From contig MGUG01000057.1 in the NCBI GenBank assembly GCA_001799845.1, positions 1-37,739 on the forward strand: a stretch of DNA of 37,739 nucleotides, given 5' to 3'. The notes below the pieces were generated by a model. The model made no database searches and had not been told where the DNA came from. It saw nothing but the letters and a program-made list of their open reading frames with translations. Below, piece after piece: positions 15,699-23,236 of the stretch; within the stretch, counting starts at the first letter, position 1, and each line of letters opens with the position of its first letter. This stretch comes from Elusimicrobia bacterium GWC2_64_44. GTDB taxonomy: Bacteria; Elusimicrobiota; Elusimicrobia; Elusimicrobiales; UBA9959. Position numbers and translations under genes: made by a program.

Positions 15699-17515
15699 TA
15701 CTCCCCGAGGTTCGTGATAGCGGGCAGCATGCGCTGCACCGCGGCGACCATCAGGTCGGGTATGAAGACCAGGTCCACATTGGTGCCGGCGCCCTTGTAC
15801 GCGAAGTAGTCCGTATCGCTGATGTCGGCCTTGGCCAGCGCGCTGGTGGTAAGGCCGGCCTCGGAATCGGTATTGGACTGCTTTATGTACATGACGCTCT
15901 GGATGGCGTTATCCTTGAGCAGCGTGAACGGGTCGGAGGACGAATTGGTGAAGTCGCCCGCGCTCCGTATCTGGCCGCCGTTGCCTATAACGTAGTTCTC
16001 CTTGGCGAACCACATGTAGCTGCTGTGGGCGTTGCCCACGTCGTACATGTCGGCCTGGTACTGCGTCAGCGGCGCGTTGTCCGGCCTGTTCTGGGGCTCG
16101 GAGTAGCTGACGGCGGTGTTGGTCTTTATCGCCCAGAGGACGTTGCTGGAAGCGCCGTTTACCGTAGTAGCGGTAACCGCAGACCGGTCTGCATTGGTGT
16201 ATTTAAGCGTGCCGTTGCCCGCTGAAGCGTCGGCCACCTGCAGGTTAGAGATACGGTTAAGGCCTTCGATGGCCGAAACCCCTGCCTCGTCCTTCAGCAC
16301 CCCGGTCACTATGACGTTACGGTCATCGGGATTGGAGGCCAGGTAAGGCGTGGTGCCGTCCACGGTGAGCACCCAGGGGTTATTCACCAGCATGTCCCGG
16401 GGCGCGTCGTATTTGTAGCCCTGGGCTATAAAGAATATCTCGCTGGCGTCGGTCCGGTTGGCCATCACGAAAGAGGCCCAGTCCGGCTTTATCTCGTTGC
16501 CGTTGAAGAAACTCGGCCATTCCTCGATGCGGGCGGGCAGGTCCCTATTGAAGGCCATCGTCATCTGCATGTAGTCCAGCCGGTTGGTAACGCCCTGCGC
16601 GCCGTTGTAAGTGAAGCCAGCGCGTCCCACTCCGGTAGCGGTGCCGGCGTTGTTGTAGACCGGGCGCTTCACGAGGTTGAAGAACTGTATCTCGTTGCCG
16701 TTGGGCCGCATCATGCGCTGGTCCACGCGGACCAGGTTGCCGTGCGCGTCGGTCAGGGTGCGGCCGGCCTCGAGGTCGGACTCCTTGACCACGTTGAGAA
16801 AGTTCTTCACGGCGTTCTCGGCGTTGGTGGTAGCCTTGGCGAAATCCTTTATCTGCGCCCTGTCGTTCTCTTTCTGCTGCAGCCCCTTCTGGCGCTCCTC
16901 GGCCTTCAGGCCGGGGTTCCAGTTCTCCAGGGCCTCGCGCTCAACCTTGGCCGTCAGCAGCATGGGCTTGTTGGCCTTGCCTTCCTCGGCGGTGGTGAGG
17001 CCCTGGCCCTGCGGTATGCTGAACTGCGTGGGGCCCTTGGCCGGCGGGATGGTGAACTTGAACTTCACCTCGCCGAACAGCACCTGCAGGTCCATCTTGC
17101 CGCTCTCGTCGGAGCCCATCACGAACTCGGTGCCGCGCACGGCGCAGACGGCCACCGGGGTGCGCACCTCGAACTTTTCCTTGCGCATCAGGTGCGGCAC
17201 GCGCACCTTGATCTTGCCGAACACCAGCGCCAGGCGCGAAGCCAGCGTCTGCCGCTGCTCGATCTCCAGGCTGGAATTCTCTTTCAGCCAGACCTTGCTC
17301 TTGTTGGGCATCAGCAGCACGGCCTGGCCGCCGGCGGCGGTGCGTATGCCGCCGCCTTCGGCTATTTCCATGTTTTCGGTGGCGGCGGTCCACTGGCCCT
17401 CGCGGGCCGGGCGGACTTCCACGGCGCCGCTCAGGGAAAGCAGTTTGGCCTCTCCGGCCAGAACTACCCCCGGCAGCGCTATCAAAAAGAAGAACCACAG
17501 GATTTTTGTCCTCAT
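15698..17515 (-). CDS. Exported FecR-domain protein (605 aa)
   Basis: The ATG at 17515 gives a clean signal peptide (MRTKILWFFFLIALPGVVLA); a longer open frame upstream is rejected. The FecR-like domain follows (about 20-150: LLSLSGAVEVRPAREGQW, IRTAAGGQAVLLMPNKSKVWLKENSSLEI, KFEVRTPVAVCAVRGTEFVM). In the classic system FecR is an anti-sigma factor regulator with an inner-membrane helix, but this protein has neither that helix nor a neighbouring sigma factor, so here the domain probably acts in the periplasm or at the surface. A charged helical linker (about 205-260) leads to a long domain of unknown type (about 260-605) with NG/D-rich turns. It is first in the operon with two outer-membrane proteins and is probably translated from a leaderless mRNA. 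Confidence 0.82.
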   Translation of the reverse strand: MRTKILWFFFLIALPGVVLAGEAKLLSLSGAVEVRPAREGQWTAATENMEIAEGGGIRTAAGGQAVLLMPNKSKVWLKENSSLEIEQRQTLASRLALVFGKIKVRVPHLMRKEKFEVRTPVAVCAVRGTEFVMGSDESGKMDLQVLFGEVKFKFTIPPAKGPTQFSIPQGQGLTTAEEGKANKPMLLTAKVEREALENWNPGLKAEERQKGLQQKENDRAQIKDFAKATTNAENAVKNFLNVVKESDLEAGRTLTDAHGNLVRVDQRMMRPNGNEIQFFNLVKRPVYNNAGTATGVGRAGFTYNGAQGVTNRLDYMQMTMAFNRDLPARIEEWPSFFNGNEIKPDWASFVMANRTDASEIFFIAQGYKYDAPRDMLVNNPWVLTVDGTTPYLASNPDDRNVIVTGVLKDEAGVSAIEGLNRISNLQVADASAGNGTLKYTNADRSAVTATTVNGASSNVLWAIKTNTAVSYSEPQNRPDNAPLTQYQADMYDVGNAHSSYMWFAKENYVIGNGGQIRSAGDFTNSSSDPFTLLKDNAIQSVMYIKQSNTDSEAGLTTSALAKADISDTDYFAYKGAGTNVDLVFIPDLMVAAVQRMLPAITNLGE

Positions 17516-17522
17516 ATTATGA

Positions 17523-17551
17523 AGTTTAGTAGAAAATCCGCCTTGTGTCAA
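17523..17551 (-). promoter_or_regulatory. Promoter of the FecR operon, predicting a leaderless mRNA
   Basis: On the minus strand TTGACA (17546-17551), a 17-nt spacer and TAAACT (17523-17528). The -10 box ends 7 nt before the ATG at 17515, so transcription should start at or next to the A of the start codon. No ribosome-binding site precedes the ATG, which agrees. Confidence 0.72.
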
Positions 17552-17571
17552 CCGAGCTATTTTGGGATAAT
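17543..17571 (+). promoter_or_regulatory. Possible divergent promoter toward mltA
   Basis: TTGTGT (17543-17548), 17 nt, GATAAT (17566-17571). The -35 match is poor but the -10 matches 5 of 6. It would give mltA a leader of about 145 nt. Its -35 box overlaps that of the FecR promoter, so the two would compete for polymerase. A short inverted repeat (GTTTTC-CCAAT-GAAAAC, 17590-17606) lies just downstream. Confidence 0.4.
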
Positions 17572-17722
17572 TGCATTTGCCCGCGGCCCGTTTTCCCAAT
17601 GAAAACCGGCCCTCTGTATACCAGGGCACACTTGACTTTTGTTACCGGCGCGGCCAGGCCCGCAGCCGGCAGCCCGACGGCGCAGCCGCCGCCGCGGGCC
17701 GTAAGCGGCGGGGAGGAAATAC

Positions 17723-19057
17723 ATGAGGAACGTCACTTTAGTCATATTCAGCCTGGCGCTGGCCGGCTGCGCGGCGCTGCCGCCCAAACCCGTAGCCGAC
17801 TGCCCCGCCTGTCCCGCCTGCCCGCCCTGCCCGGCCGCGGCGGCCCCGGGCGTAACGCCGCCCGCCGTTTCCACGGCCGCGGCCGTTCCCACCGCGGAGG
17901 TCGGCCCCATGTTCCTGCCCGCGCCCGGGGCCCTGCCCGCCTTCGCCGACGGCGACGACCTGAAGCCGCTGCTGAAGGCCGCCCTGCTCAACCGCAAATA
18001 TCTCAGCGGCCTCAATAACGGCCCGGCCTACAATTTCGGCAGCCGCCGGATAACCTCCAGGGAACTGGCCGAGGCCAACGAGGAATTAATAAAGATACTG
18101 GGGGCCTCCCCCTCCCCGCAGGACCTGGACCGCCAGCTGAAGGAGAAATTCGACGCCTACCAGATGGCCGGCCGCGACTCCACCGGCACCGTGATCTTCA
18201 GCTCCTACTACGAGCCCACGCTGGAAGCCAGCCTGAAGAAGACCAAAAAATACAAATATCCCATCTACGCCAAACCCCGGGACCTGGTCACCATAAACCT
18301 GGGCGACTTCAACGAGAAGTTCAAGGGCGAGAAGCTGACCGGCAAACTCAAGGGCGACCAGCTGGTGCCCTACCTGACCCGCGACGAGATAGACTTCGCC
18401 GGCAAGATGAAGAAGGGCCGCCCGATAGCCTGGTTCCCCAACCGGGCCGACATCATGGACCTGCACACCGAGGGCTCCGGCCGCCTGGCCCTGCCCGACG
18501 GGAAGATTGTCAAGGCCAAGTTCGCCGCCACCAACAGCCACAAGTTCAAAGGCTGGCTGACCGCGCTGATAGAGACAGGCTCGCTGCCGCGCGAGGGCAT
18601 CAGCCACGAAAAGGGTATGCAGTACCTGGAAGAGCACCCCGAGAAGGTGCGCGATATCCTCAGCCGCAACCGCCGCTACGTCTTCTTCTCCATAGACAAG
18701 GACTCCGACCCGGACGAGGGCCCCGACGGCACCTACGGGCTGCCGCTGACCGGCTGGCGCTCCATAGCCATAGACAATACCCTGGTGCCCATGGGCACGC
18801 TCGCCTTCATGACCACCACCATGCCCGATGTGGACGCTGAGGGCACGCTGCTGGGCCGCAAGGCCGACAGCCGCCTTGTGTTCTGCCAGGACACCGGCGG
18901 GGCCATAAAGGGCCCGGGCCGCGTGGACTTCTTCGCCGGCGCCGGCAAGAAGGCCCGCACCTTCGCCTTCAAGCTTTGGGACCCGGGCGCCCTGTACCTG
19001 CTGGTGCTCAAGGAAAAGCCCGCCGCCCCCGCCGCGGCGACGGAGAAAGCCCTGTGA
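17723..19057 (+). CDS. mltA: Lipoprotein membrane-bound lytic murein transglycosylase A
   Basis: MltA cleaves the MurNAc-GlcNAc bond of peptidoglycan to leave 1,6-anhydroMurNAc ends, in the periplasm. The 444-residue protein starts with a lipoprotein signal whose lipobox is LAGC (Cys16). A short cysteine/proline-rich segment follows (CPACPACPPCP) and then the MltA domain (about 145-430): SSYYEPTLEAS, YPIYAKPRDLV, YLTRDEIDF, the GSGRLALPDG block, and the 3D-like catalytic region FCQDTGGAIKGPGRVDFFAG with its aspartates. GGGGAGG lies 6 nt before the ATG. The extra CPxCPxCP stretch after the lipid anchor is not part of the family core and could bind metal or form disulfides. It is followed by namZ with a 4-nt overlap. 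Confidence 0.95.
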   Translation: MRNVTLVIFSLALAGCAALPPKPVADCPACPACPPCPAAAAPGVTPPAVSTAAAVPTAEVGPMFLPAPGALPAFADGDDLKPLLKAALLNRKYLSGLNNGPAYNFGSRRITSRELAEANEELIKILGASPSPQDLDRQLKEKFDAYQMAGRDSTGTVIFSSYYEPTLEASLKKTKKYKYPIYAKPRDLVTINLGDFNEKFKGEKLTGKLKGDQLVPYLTRDEIDFAGKMKKGRPIAWFPNRADIMDLHTEGSGRLALPDGKIVKAKFAATNSHKFKGWLTALIETGSLPREGISHEKGMQYLEEHPEKVRDILSRNRRYVFFSIDKDSDPDEGPDGTYGLPLTGWRSIAIDNTLVPMGTLAFMTTTMPDVDAEGTLLGRKADSRLVFCQDTGGAIKGPGRVDFFAGAGKKARTFAFKLWDPGALYLLVLKEKPAAPAAATEKAL

Positions 19058-20262
19058 AAAACCTGAAAATCGCCCCCCTCGCTTTAGCCCTGCTCTTTCC
19101 CGCGGCCGCCGCGGCCGCGCCCGCGGTGCTGACCGGCCTGGACGTGCTGGAACGCGACGGTTTCCGCCCGCTGCACGGCAAACGCGTCGGCCTCATCACC
19201 AACCACACCTCGCTCAACGCCGCCGGCCAGAACGCGGTGGACGCCTTTCACGCCGCCGGCAGCTTCAAGCTGGCGGCCATCTTCTCACCCGAGCACGGCT
19301 TCCGCGGCACCGAGGAGGGCGGCGTCTACATAGAGAACACCACCGACCCGGCCACCGGCGCGCCGGTCTACAGCCTCTACGGCAAAGGCAAGCAGCGCCC
19401 CACGCCGGAGATGCTCAAGGACCTGGATATCCTGGTCTTCGACATACAGGACATCGGGGCGCGTTTCTACACCTACCTGACCACCATGGGCTACGCCATG
19501 GAAGAGGCCGCCAAGGCCGGCCTGCCCTTCATGGTGCTGGACCGCCCCAACCCGATAGGCGGCCTGGTGGAAGGCCCGGTGCTGGACCCGGACCTCAGCT
19601 TCTTCACGGCCTATTTCCCCGTGCCCACGCGCCACGGCTTCACCGCCGGCGAGATGGCCCAGTTCCACAAGGACAACCTCAAGCTGGAGCTGGACCTGAC
19701 GGTGATAAAGATGGAGGGCTGGCGCCGCAACATGTTCTTCGACGAGGCGGGCCTGCAGTGGGCCAATCCCTCGCCCAACATCCGCGACCTGGACGCCGAG
19801 GTGCTCTACCCTGGCCTGGGCTGCTTCGAGGCCAGCAACGTCTCGGTGGGCCGCGGCACCGACATCCCCTTCCACTGGTTCGGCGCGCCCTGGATGAAGG
19901 CCGACAAGATAGTCAAGAAGTTGAAGAAAGCCAAACTGCAGGGCGTGAAGTTCGCCCCGCTGACGCTGGCTCCCAATAAGGATATGTACCAGGGCAAGGA
20001 CTGCCCCGGCGTGCTGATCTCGGTGACCGACAAGGCCGCCGTGCGCGCGCTGGACATCTTCGTGCACGCCGCCTGGCTGCTGCAGGACTATAACGAAAAG
20101 GACTTCGTCCTCAAGGAAGTAGAGATCCGCAAGATGACCGGCTCCTCCGACCTCTATAACATGCTCAAGGCTGGCAAAAAGCCGGCCGAGATAATCGCCG
20201 CGTTCGAAAAAAGTTCGCAGGCCTTCCGCGAGGCCGCGCCCAAGTTCCGGCTTTACAAATAA
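19054..20262 (+). CDS. namZ: Exo-beta-N-acetylmuramidase NamZ (DUF1343 family)
   Basis: The DUF1343/NamZ family removes N-acetylmuramic acid from the non-reducing end of peptidoglycan fragments. The 402-residue protein begins with a GTG that overlaps the mltA TGA (GTGA), with GGAGAAAG upstream as ribosome-binding site. A signal peptide (about 1-22) puts it in the periplasm. Family blocks are VGLITNHTS, AIFSPEHGFRG, LVFDIQDIGARFYTYLTTMGYAMEE (as two parts), MVLDRPNPIGG, EGPVLDPDLSF, PTRHGFTAGEMA and NVSVGRGTDIPF. The pairing with mltA suggests one cassette for wall turnover: MltA releases anhydro-muropeptides and NamZ trims MurNAc. Its last codons contain the -35 box of the downstream regulator. 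Confidence 0.9.
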   Translation: MKNLKIAPLALALLFPAAAAAAPAVLTGLDVLERDGFRPLHGKRVGLITNHTSLNAAGQNAVDAFHAAGSFKLAAIFSPEHGFRGTEEGGVYIENTTDPATGAPVYSLYGKGKQRPTPEMLKDLDILVFDIQDIGARFYTYLTTMGYAMEEAAKAGLPFMVLDRPNPIGGLVEGPVLDPDLSFFTAYFPVPTRHGFTAGEMAQFHKDNLKLELDLTVIKMEGWRRNMFFDEAGLQWANPSPNIRDLDAEVLYPGLGCFEASNVSVGRGTDIPFHWFGAPWMKADKIVKKLKKAKLQGVKFAPLTLAPNKDMYQGKDCPGVLISVTDKAAVRALDIFVHAAWLLQDYNEKDFVLKEVEIRKMTGSSDLYNMLKAGKKPAEIIAAFEKSSQAFREAAPKFRLYK

Positions 20263-20280
20263 GGGGGAATGTGTTAAATT
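20252..20280 (+). promoter_or_regulatory. Promoter of the 20287 response regulator, leaderless type
   Basis: TTTACA (20252-20257), 17 nt, TAAATT (20275-20280), then 6 nt to the ATG. The -35 lies in the last codons of namZ. A perfect 12-bp palindrome GTTAAATTTAAC (20273-20284) covers the -10 box and could be an operator. The purine run 13-20 nt upstream of the ATG is too far to be a ribosome-binding site. Confidence 0.62.
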
Positions 20281-20286
20281 TAACCT

Positions 20287-20655
20287 ATGGGGAATAAAAT
20301 TCTTGTAGTCGACGACGACCCCGAAATCTCGAGCCTGGTGCAGTACACCCTCGAGTCGCTGGGTCACCAGATCAAGGTTTGCGACAACGGCCGCGAAGTG
20401 ATGGACGTGCTCAGGTCCTACCAGCCCGACCTGCTGGTGCTCGACGTGATGCTGCCAGGCATAGACGGCTATTCGCTGGCCACGCAGATCTCCGAGGACG
20501 AGACCCTGGGCAAGATGCCCATCGTGGTCCTCTCCGCGCTCGAACCCTCGCGCACCATGTTCCAGCGCTTCTCGCAGGTGGCGGCCTTCCTCACCAAGCC
20601 GTTCAACACCGACGACCTGATGGAAGCCGTGAAGAACGCCCTCGCGAAAAAATAA
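20287..20655 (+). CDS. Single-domain response regulator (CheY-like)
   Basis: A 122-residue receiver without an output domain. Acidic residues in ILVVDDDPE, phosphoacceptor Asp53 in LLVLDVMLPG, Ser83 in VVLSALE and Lys104 in FLTKPFN are all present, so it can be phosphorylated. Close relatives serve motility, polar localisation or phosphorelay, but the partner is not indicated by the neighbours. It is not simply part of the mltA-namZ operon: it has its own promoter overlapping the end of namZ. A terminator with a GAAA loop ends the transcript. Confidence 0.9.
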   Translation: MGNKILVVDDDPEISSLVQYTLESLGHQIKVCDNGREVMDVLRSYQPDLLVLDVMLPGIDGYSLATQISEDETLGKMPIVVLSALEPSRTMFQRFSQVAAFLTKPFNTDDLMEAVKNALAKK

Positions 20656-20671
20656 TCTGACAGGCCCAATA

Positions 20672-20700
20672 AAAGAGGAGAGCGAAAGCTCTCCTTTTTT
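20672..20700. terminator. Bidirectional rho-independent terminator
   Basis: Stem AGGAGAGC (20676-20683), loop GAAA, stem GCTCTCCT (20688-20695), followed by T5 on the plus strand and by CTTTTATT on the minus strand. It ends the regulator transcript and the converging queG transcript. Confidence 0.9.
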
Positions 20701-20736
20701 ATTTAGTCATCCCGGCGCCGGCCGGGACGCGGCCGT

Positions 20737-21585
20737 TTATACTATCGGGTCAAAGCCAGGGGCCACGCGGCCCGGGGCCTTGTTCTGGGGGCAGGCTTCC
20801 TGGCAGATATCGCAGCCGTAGGCCCAGCCGGGATTGCGCTCTTCGGCCTCTTTCGGAATGGTGTTTTTGCTCTGCGTGGTCCAGTAGGCCAGGCAGCGCC
20901 CGGCTTCCAGGCGGCCGTCCTTCAGGGCGCGGGTAGGGCAGGCCTTCACGCACTGGTCACAGCCGCCGCAGGAATCCTCGGAGGGCTCGTCGGCCTGCAA
21001 GGACAGGTTAAGCGCGATGCCGCCCAGGAAAACATAGCTGCCCATGGTCCGCGAAAGCAGCAGGGTATTCTTCCCCCGGAAGCCTATGCCGGCCAGGCGG
21101 GCCAGCTCTTTCTCCATGACCGGGGAGGTGTCGCAGAAGATCTTGCCGTCGGCGGCGTGGTTCTCCGCCCGGATGTCGGCCAGGATGGCGGTAAGTTTTT
21201 CTTTTACGGCGTCGTGGTAGTCCCGGCAAAGGGCGTACCGCGAGATCTTGGCCCCGGGCTTGGCCAGCAGCTGGGGCTGGTTGGGTTTGCGGCCGGTCCT
21301 CTTGAGGAACTCCGCGGGGTCCCCGGCGGCTTTCAGCACCGCGGCGTGGCTCATGTCCGGCGTCCAGTAGCGGAAGGCGCAGACCAGCACCGAGCGCGCG
21401 CCGGCGTACCACTTCTTTATGCTTTTTCTTACCAGGGGGTCCCGCTTGAGGTAGAGCAGGCCGTCGGGAATGATGGTGATGGCGGTGTCGAACCGCCGGA
21501 ACTCGGCCAGGTCCGCGGCCGGGGCTATGCCGGCGGCCGTTGCGCCGCGGGCTAAAGCGATCTCCTTGATGCGCGCGGCGGTCAC
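20737..21585 (-). CDS. queG: Epoxyqueuosine reductase (short QueG form)
   Basis: QueG performs the last step of queuosine formation in tRNA, reducing epoxyqueuosine with a cobalamin and two 4Fe-4S clusters. This 282-residue protein has the cobalamin-side blocks SVLVCAFRYW, ISRYALCRDYHDAVKEKL and DTSPVMEKELARLAGIGFRGKNT (as parts), then two cluster motifs CGGCDQCVKACPTRAL and CDICQEACPQNK. It lacks the C-terminal HEAT-like domain of the longer E. coli enzyme; short forms occur in many bacteria. The start is GTG, overlapping the birA stop by 4 nt. The enzyme is cytosolic. Confidence 0.93.
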   Translation of the reverse strand: MTAARIKEIALARGATAAGIAPAADLAEFRRFDTAITIIPDGLLYLKRDPLVRKSIKKWYAGARSVLVCAFRYWTPDMSHAAVLKAAGDPAEFLKRTGRKPNQPQLLAKPGAKISRYALCRDYHDAVKEKLTAILADIRAENHAADGKIFCDTSPVMEKELARLAGIGFRGKNTLLLSRTMGSYVFLGGIALNLSLQADEPSEDSCGGCDQCVKACPTRALKDGRLEAGRCLAYWTTQSKNTIPKEAEERNPGWAYGCDICQEACPQNKAPGRVAPGFDPIV

Positions 21586-22187
21586 GACTTGGCCTGGCTG
21601 CCGTATTCCCAGGCGGAATACTCCAGCCAGAAATTCTTGAAGAAGGCCTGCAGGAACTCCTCGCGCGAGACTTCCTTGCCCTTTATGGCTTTCACGCTGA
21701 CGGCGGTGTCGAGCTTGGGCCGGTTATTCAGGTTTATGCCGAGCCCCAGCAGCAGCCAGCTGGCGTCCTTGTTGATAGAGGACGACTCGGTGAGGATGCC
21801 GGAGATCTTGAGCCACTTGCGGCGGCGAGGGTGGTAAGCGTAGACGTCATTGGGCTTCTTGATGCGGGTCCTTATGCCGTAAAGGTCGGCGATGGTCTCG
21901 GCCACGGCCTCGCCGCTGAGCACGCTGAGATGCGGCAGGAACTTCACGCCGGTCTCGGGCTTGAGCAGCAGGGTCATGTAGAGCCCGCCGGGGGCGCTCT
22001 CCCAGACGCGGCCCAGGCGGCCCTTGCCGCCGGTCTGGGTTTCCGCCAGCACCAGGGTCTTCTCGGCGGTTCCCTCGAGGGCCAGCTCGCGGGCCACGGC
22101 CTGCGTAGAGTCCACCTCGTCGAGGCAGACTATTTTGCTGATGCCGGGCAGGGTATCCAGGTTAAGGTCGCAGTTGCAGGTTTTCAT
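21582..22187 (-). CDS. birA: Biotin-protein ligase, catalytic domain only
   Basis: BirA activates biotin with ATP and attaches it to the biotin carrier domain of carboxylases. At 201 residues this protein lacks the N-terminal DNA-binding helix-turn-helix of E. coli BirA and also most of the small C-terminal domain, so it should be an enzyme without repressor activity. Visible motifs are DEVDSTQ, GGKGRLGRVWESAPGGLYMTLLL (given as parts: the GxGRxGR adenylate loop), PNDVY (usually KWPND, here KKPND) and ISGILTE. It overlaps nadC by 4 nt (ATGA) and queG by 4 nt (GTGA), so all three cofactor genes are coupled. Confidence 0.93.
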   Translation of the reverse strand: MKTCNCDLNLDTLPGISKIVCLDEVDSTQAVARELALEGTAEKTLVLAETQTGGKGRLGRVWESAPGGLYMTLLLKPETGVKFLPHLSVLSGEAVAETIADLYGIRTRIKKPNDVYAYHPRRRKWLKISGILTESSSINKDASWLLLGLGINLNNRPKLDTAVSVKAIKGKEVSREEFLQAFFKNFWLEYSAWEYGSQAKS

Positions 22188-23029
22188 TTGGTGGTCACCT
22201 CGAAAGAGATATCCAGCGGCCTCGCGCCGCTGGTGATGGAGCCTGCCGAGATGCGGTCGGCGCCCAGTTTTGCGTAGCGGGCGGCCATCTTCAGGTCCAC
22301 CCCGCCGGAGATTTCAACTTCCGTCTTTTTGCCGAAAGCGCGTATCAGCGCTATGGCCTGCTTCATGTCGGCGTAGGCCATGTTGTCGAGCATTATCACA
22401 TCCGCGCCGAGGGGCAGGAAAGCTTTCAGCTGGGCTAAAGTGTCCACTTCCAGCTCTATCTTGAGCCCGGGCTTGGCTTTGCGCATGGCCGCCATGCGAG
22501 CCCCCAGCACTTCCGCGCTGTTGCCGGCGAAAGCGACGTGGTTATCCTTTATCATGGCCATGTCGTAGAGGCCCAGCCGGTGATTGCTGCCTCCGCCGCA
22601 GCGCACGGCGTACTTCTCTATCCTCCGCAGGCCGGGCAGCGTCTTGCGGGTGTCGTAGATCTTAGTGCGGGAACCTTTAAGGACGGCCGCGAACTGCGCC
22701 GCCTTGGTGGCCACGCCGCTCATATGCTGCATGAAATTCAAGGCCGTGCGTTCGGCGGTCAGGATAGAGGCGGGGCCCTCAACCTTCATCAGGACGTCGC
22801 CCTTTTTGACGCGGGCGCCGTCTTTTTTCACTATTGTCACCCTGGAGCCGGGAGCCGCGAGGGCGAAAACGCGTTTGGCCACCTCGCCGCCGCAGAATAC
22901 CCCGACGTCCCTGGTCCGCATTTCGCCGTAAAACCTGGTCCCCAAAGGCACAAAGAACCGGGTAGTTACGTCCCCGGTCCCTATATCCTCTTTGAGCGCC
23001 GCCTTGATAACACCGTCAAATTCTTTCAC
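22184..23029 (-). CDS. nadC: Nicotinate-nucleotide pyrophosphorylase (carboxylating)
   Basis: NadC makes nicotinate mononucleotide from quinolinate and PRPP in NAD synthesis. The 281-residue length is typical. Motifs in order: EDIGTGDVTT, ILTAERTALNFMQHMSGVAT, DTRKTLPGLRRIEKYAVRCGGG (split), MIKDNHV, ELEVDTLAQ, MLDNM, EISGGV and ADRISAGSIT. The GTG start is 6 nt from a TAAAAT box, which fits a leaderless mRNA, although AAGGGG also lies directly before the GTG. It is first in nadC-birA-queG, a cofactor operon. The other de novo NAD genes nadA and nadB are not in the window. Confidence 0.96.
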   Translation of the reverse strand: MKEFDGVIKAALKEDIGTGDVTTRFFVPLGTRFYGEMRTRDVGVFCGGEVAKRVFALAAPGSRVTIVKKDGARVKKGDVLMKVEGPASILTAERTALNFMQHMSGVATKAAQFAAVLKGSRTKIYDTRKTLPGLRRIEKYAVRCGGGSNHRLGLYDMAMIKDNHVAFAGNSAEVLGARMAAMRKAKPGLKIELEVDTLAQLKAFLPLGADVIMLDNMAYADMKQAIALIRAFGKKTEVEISGGVDLKMAARYAKLGADRISAGSITSGARPLDISFEVTTK

Positions 23030-23035
23030 CCCTTG

Positions 23036-23041
23036 ATTTTA
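23036..23041 (-). promoter_or_regulatory. Possible -10 box of the nadC operon
   Basis: TAAAAT (5 of 6 consensus bases) ends 6 nt before the nadC GTG. No good -35 box is found at the right distance, so the call rests on the -10 and on its position, which matches the leaderless promoters elsewhere in this window. Confidence 0.35.
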
Positions 23042-23087
23042 CCATTTACCAGCCCCCCCCGCCCTATGAAAATTAACCGGCCGCCCC

Positions 23088-23116
23088 TTGAAAAAAACGG
23101 TTTCGGGAGCTATACT
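23088..23116 (+). promoter_or_regulatory. Strong sigma70-type promoter of an orphan transcript
   Basis: TTGAAA (23088-23093), a 17-nt spacer and TATACT (23111-23116): five of six matches in each box with ideal spacing. It points away from nadC and toward the 3' end of uvrB, and no conventional gene follows. Confidence 0.75.
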
Positions 23117-23153
23117 ATAGTTGAGGGCGGGAAGCCGCCAGGCATGGAGGATT

Positions 23154-23204
23154 ATGGAGCCCATGCAACCAGCAGCGGCAGCAAAAAAAGCCGCAATCGG
23201 CTGA
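23154..23204 (+). CDS. Possible 16-residue small reading frame inside the orphan transcript
   Basis: ATG at 23154 is preceded by GGAGG only 3 nt upstream, and the frame codes MEPMQPAAAAKKAAIG before TGA. The spacing is shorter than ideal, and the ribosome-binding site sits at the foot and in the loop of a hairpin. It is too short for composition to prove coding. It could be a leader or small peptide, or chance within a structured RNA. Confidence 0.25.
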   Translation: MEPMQPAAAAKKAAIG

Positions 23205-23236
23205 AGCCGGGACAGGTGTCCCGGCTTCGGCTTTAC
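23183..23236 (-). terminator. Terminator of uvrB
   Basis: On the minus strand the long GC-rich stem AAGCCGGGACA/TGTCCCGGCTT is followed by a smaller hairpin AGCCG-ATTG-CGGCT and then a T7 run. It lies about 15 nt past the uvrB stop, and its DNA is shared with the convergent orphan transcript. Confidence 0.75.
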
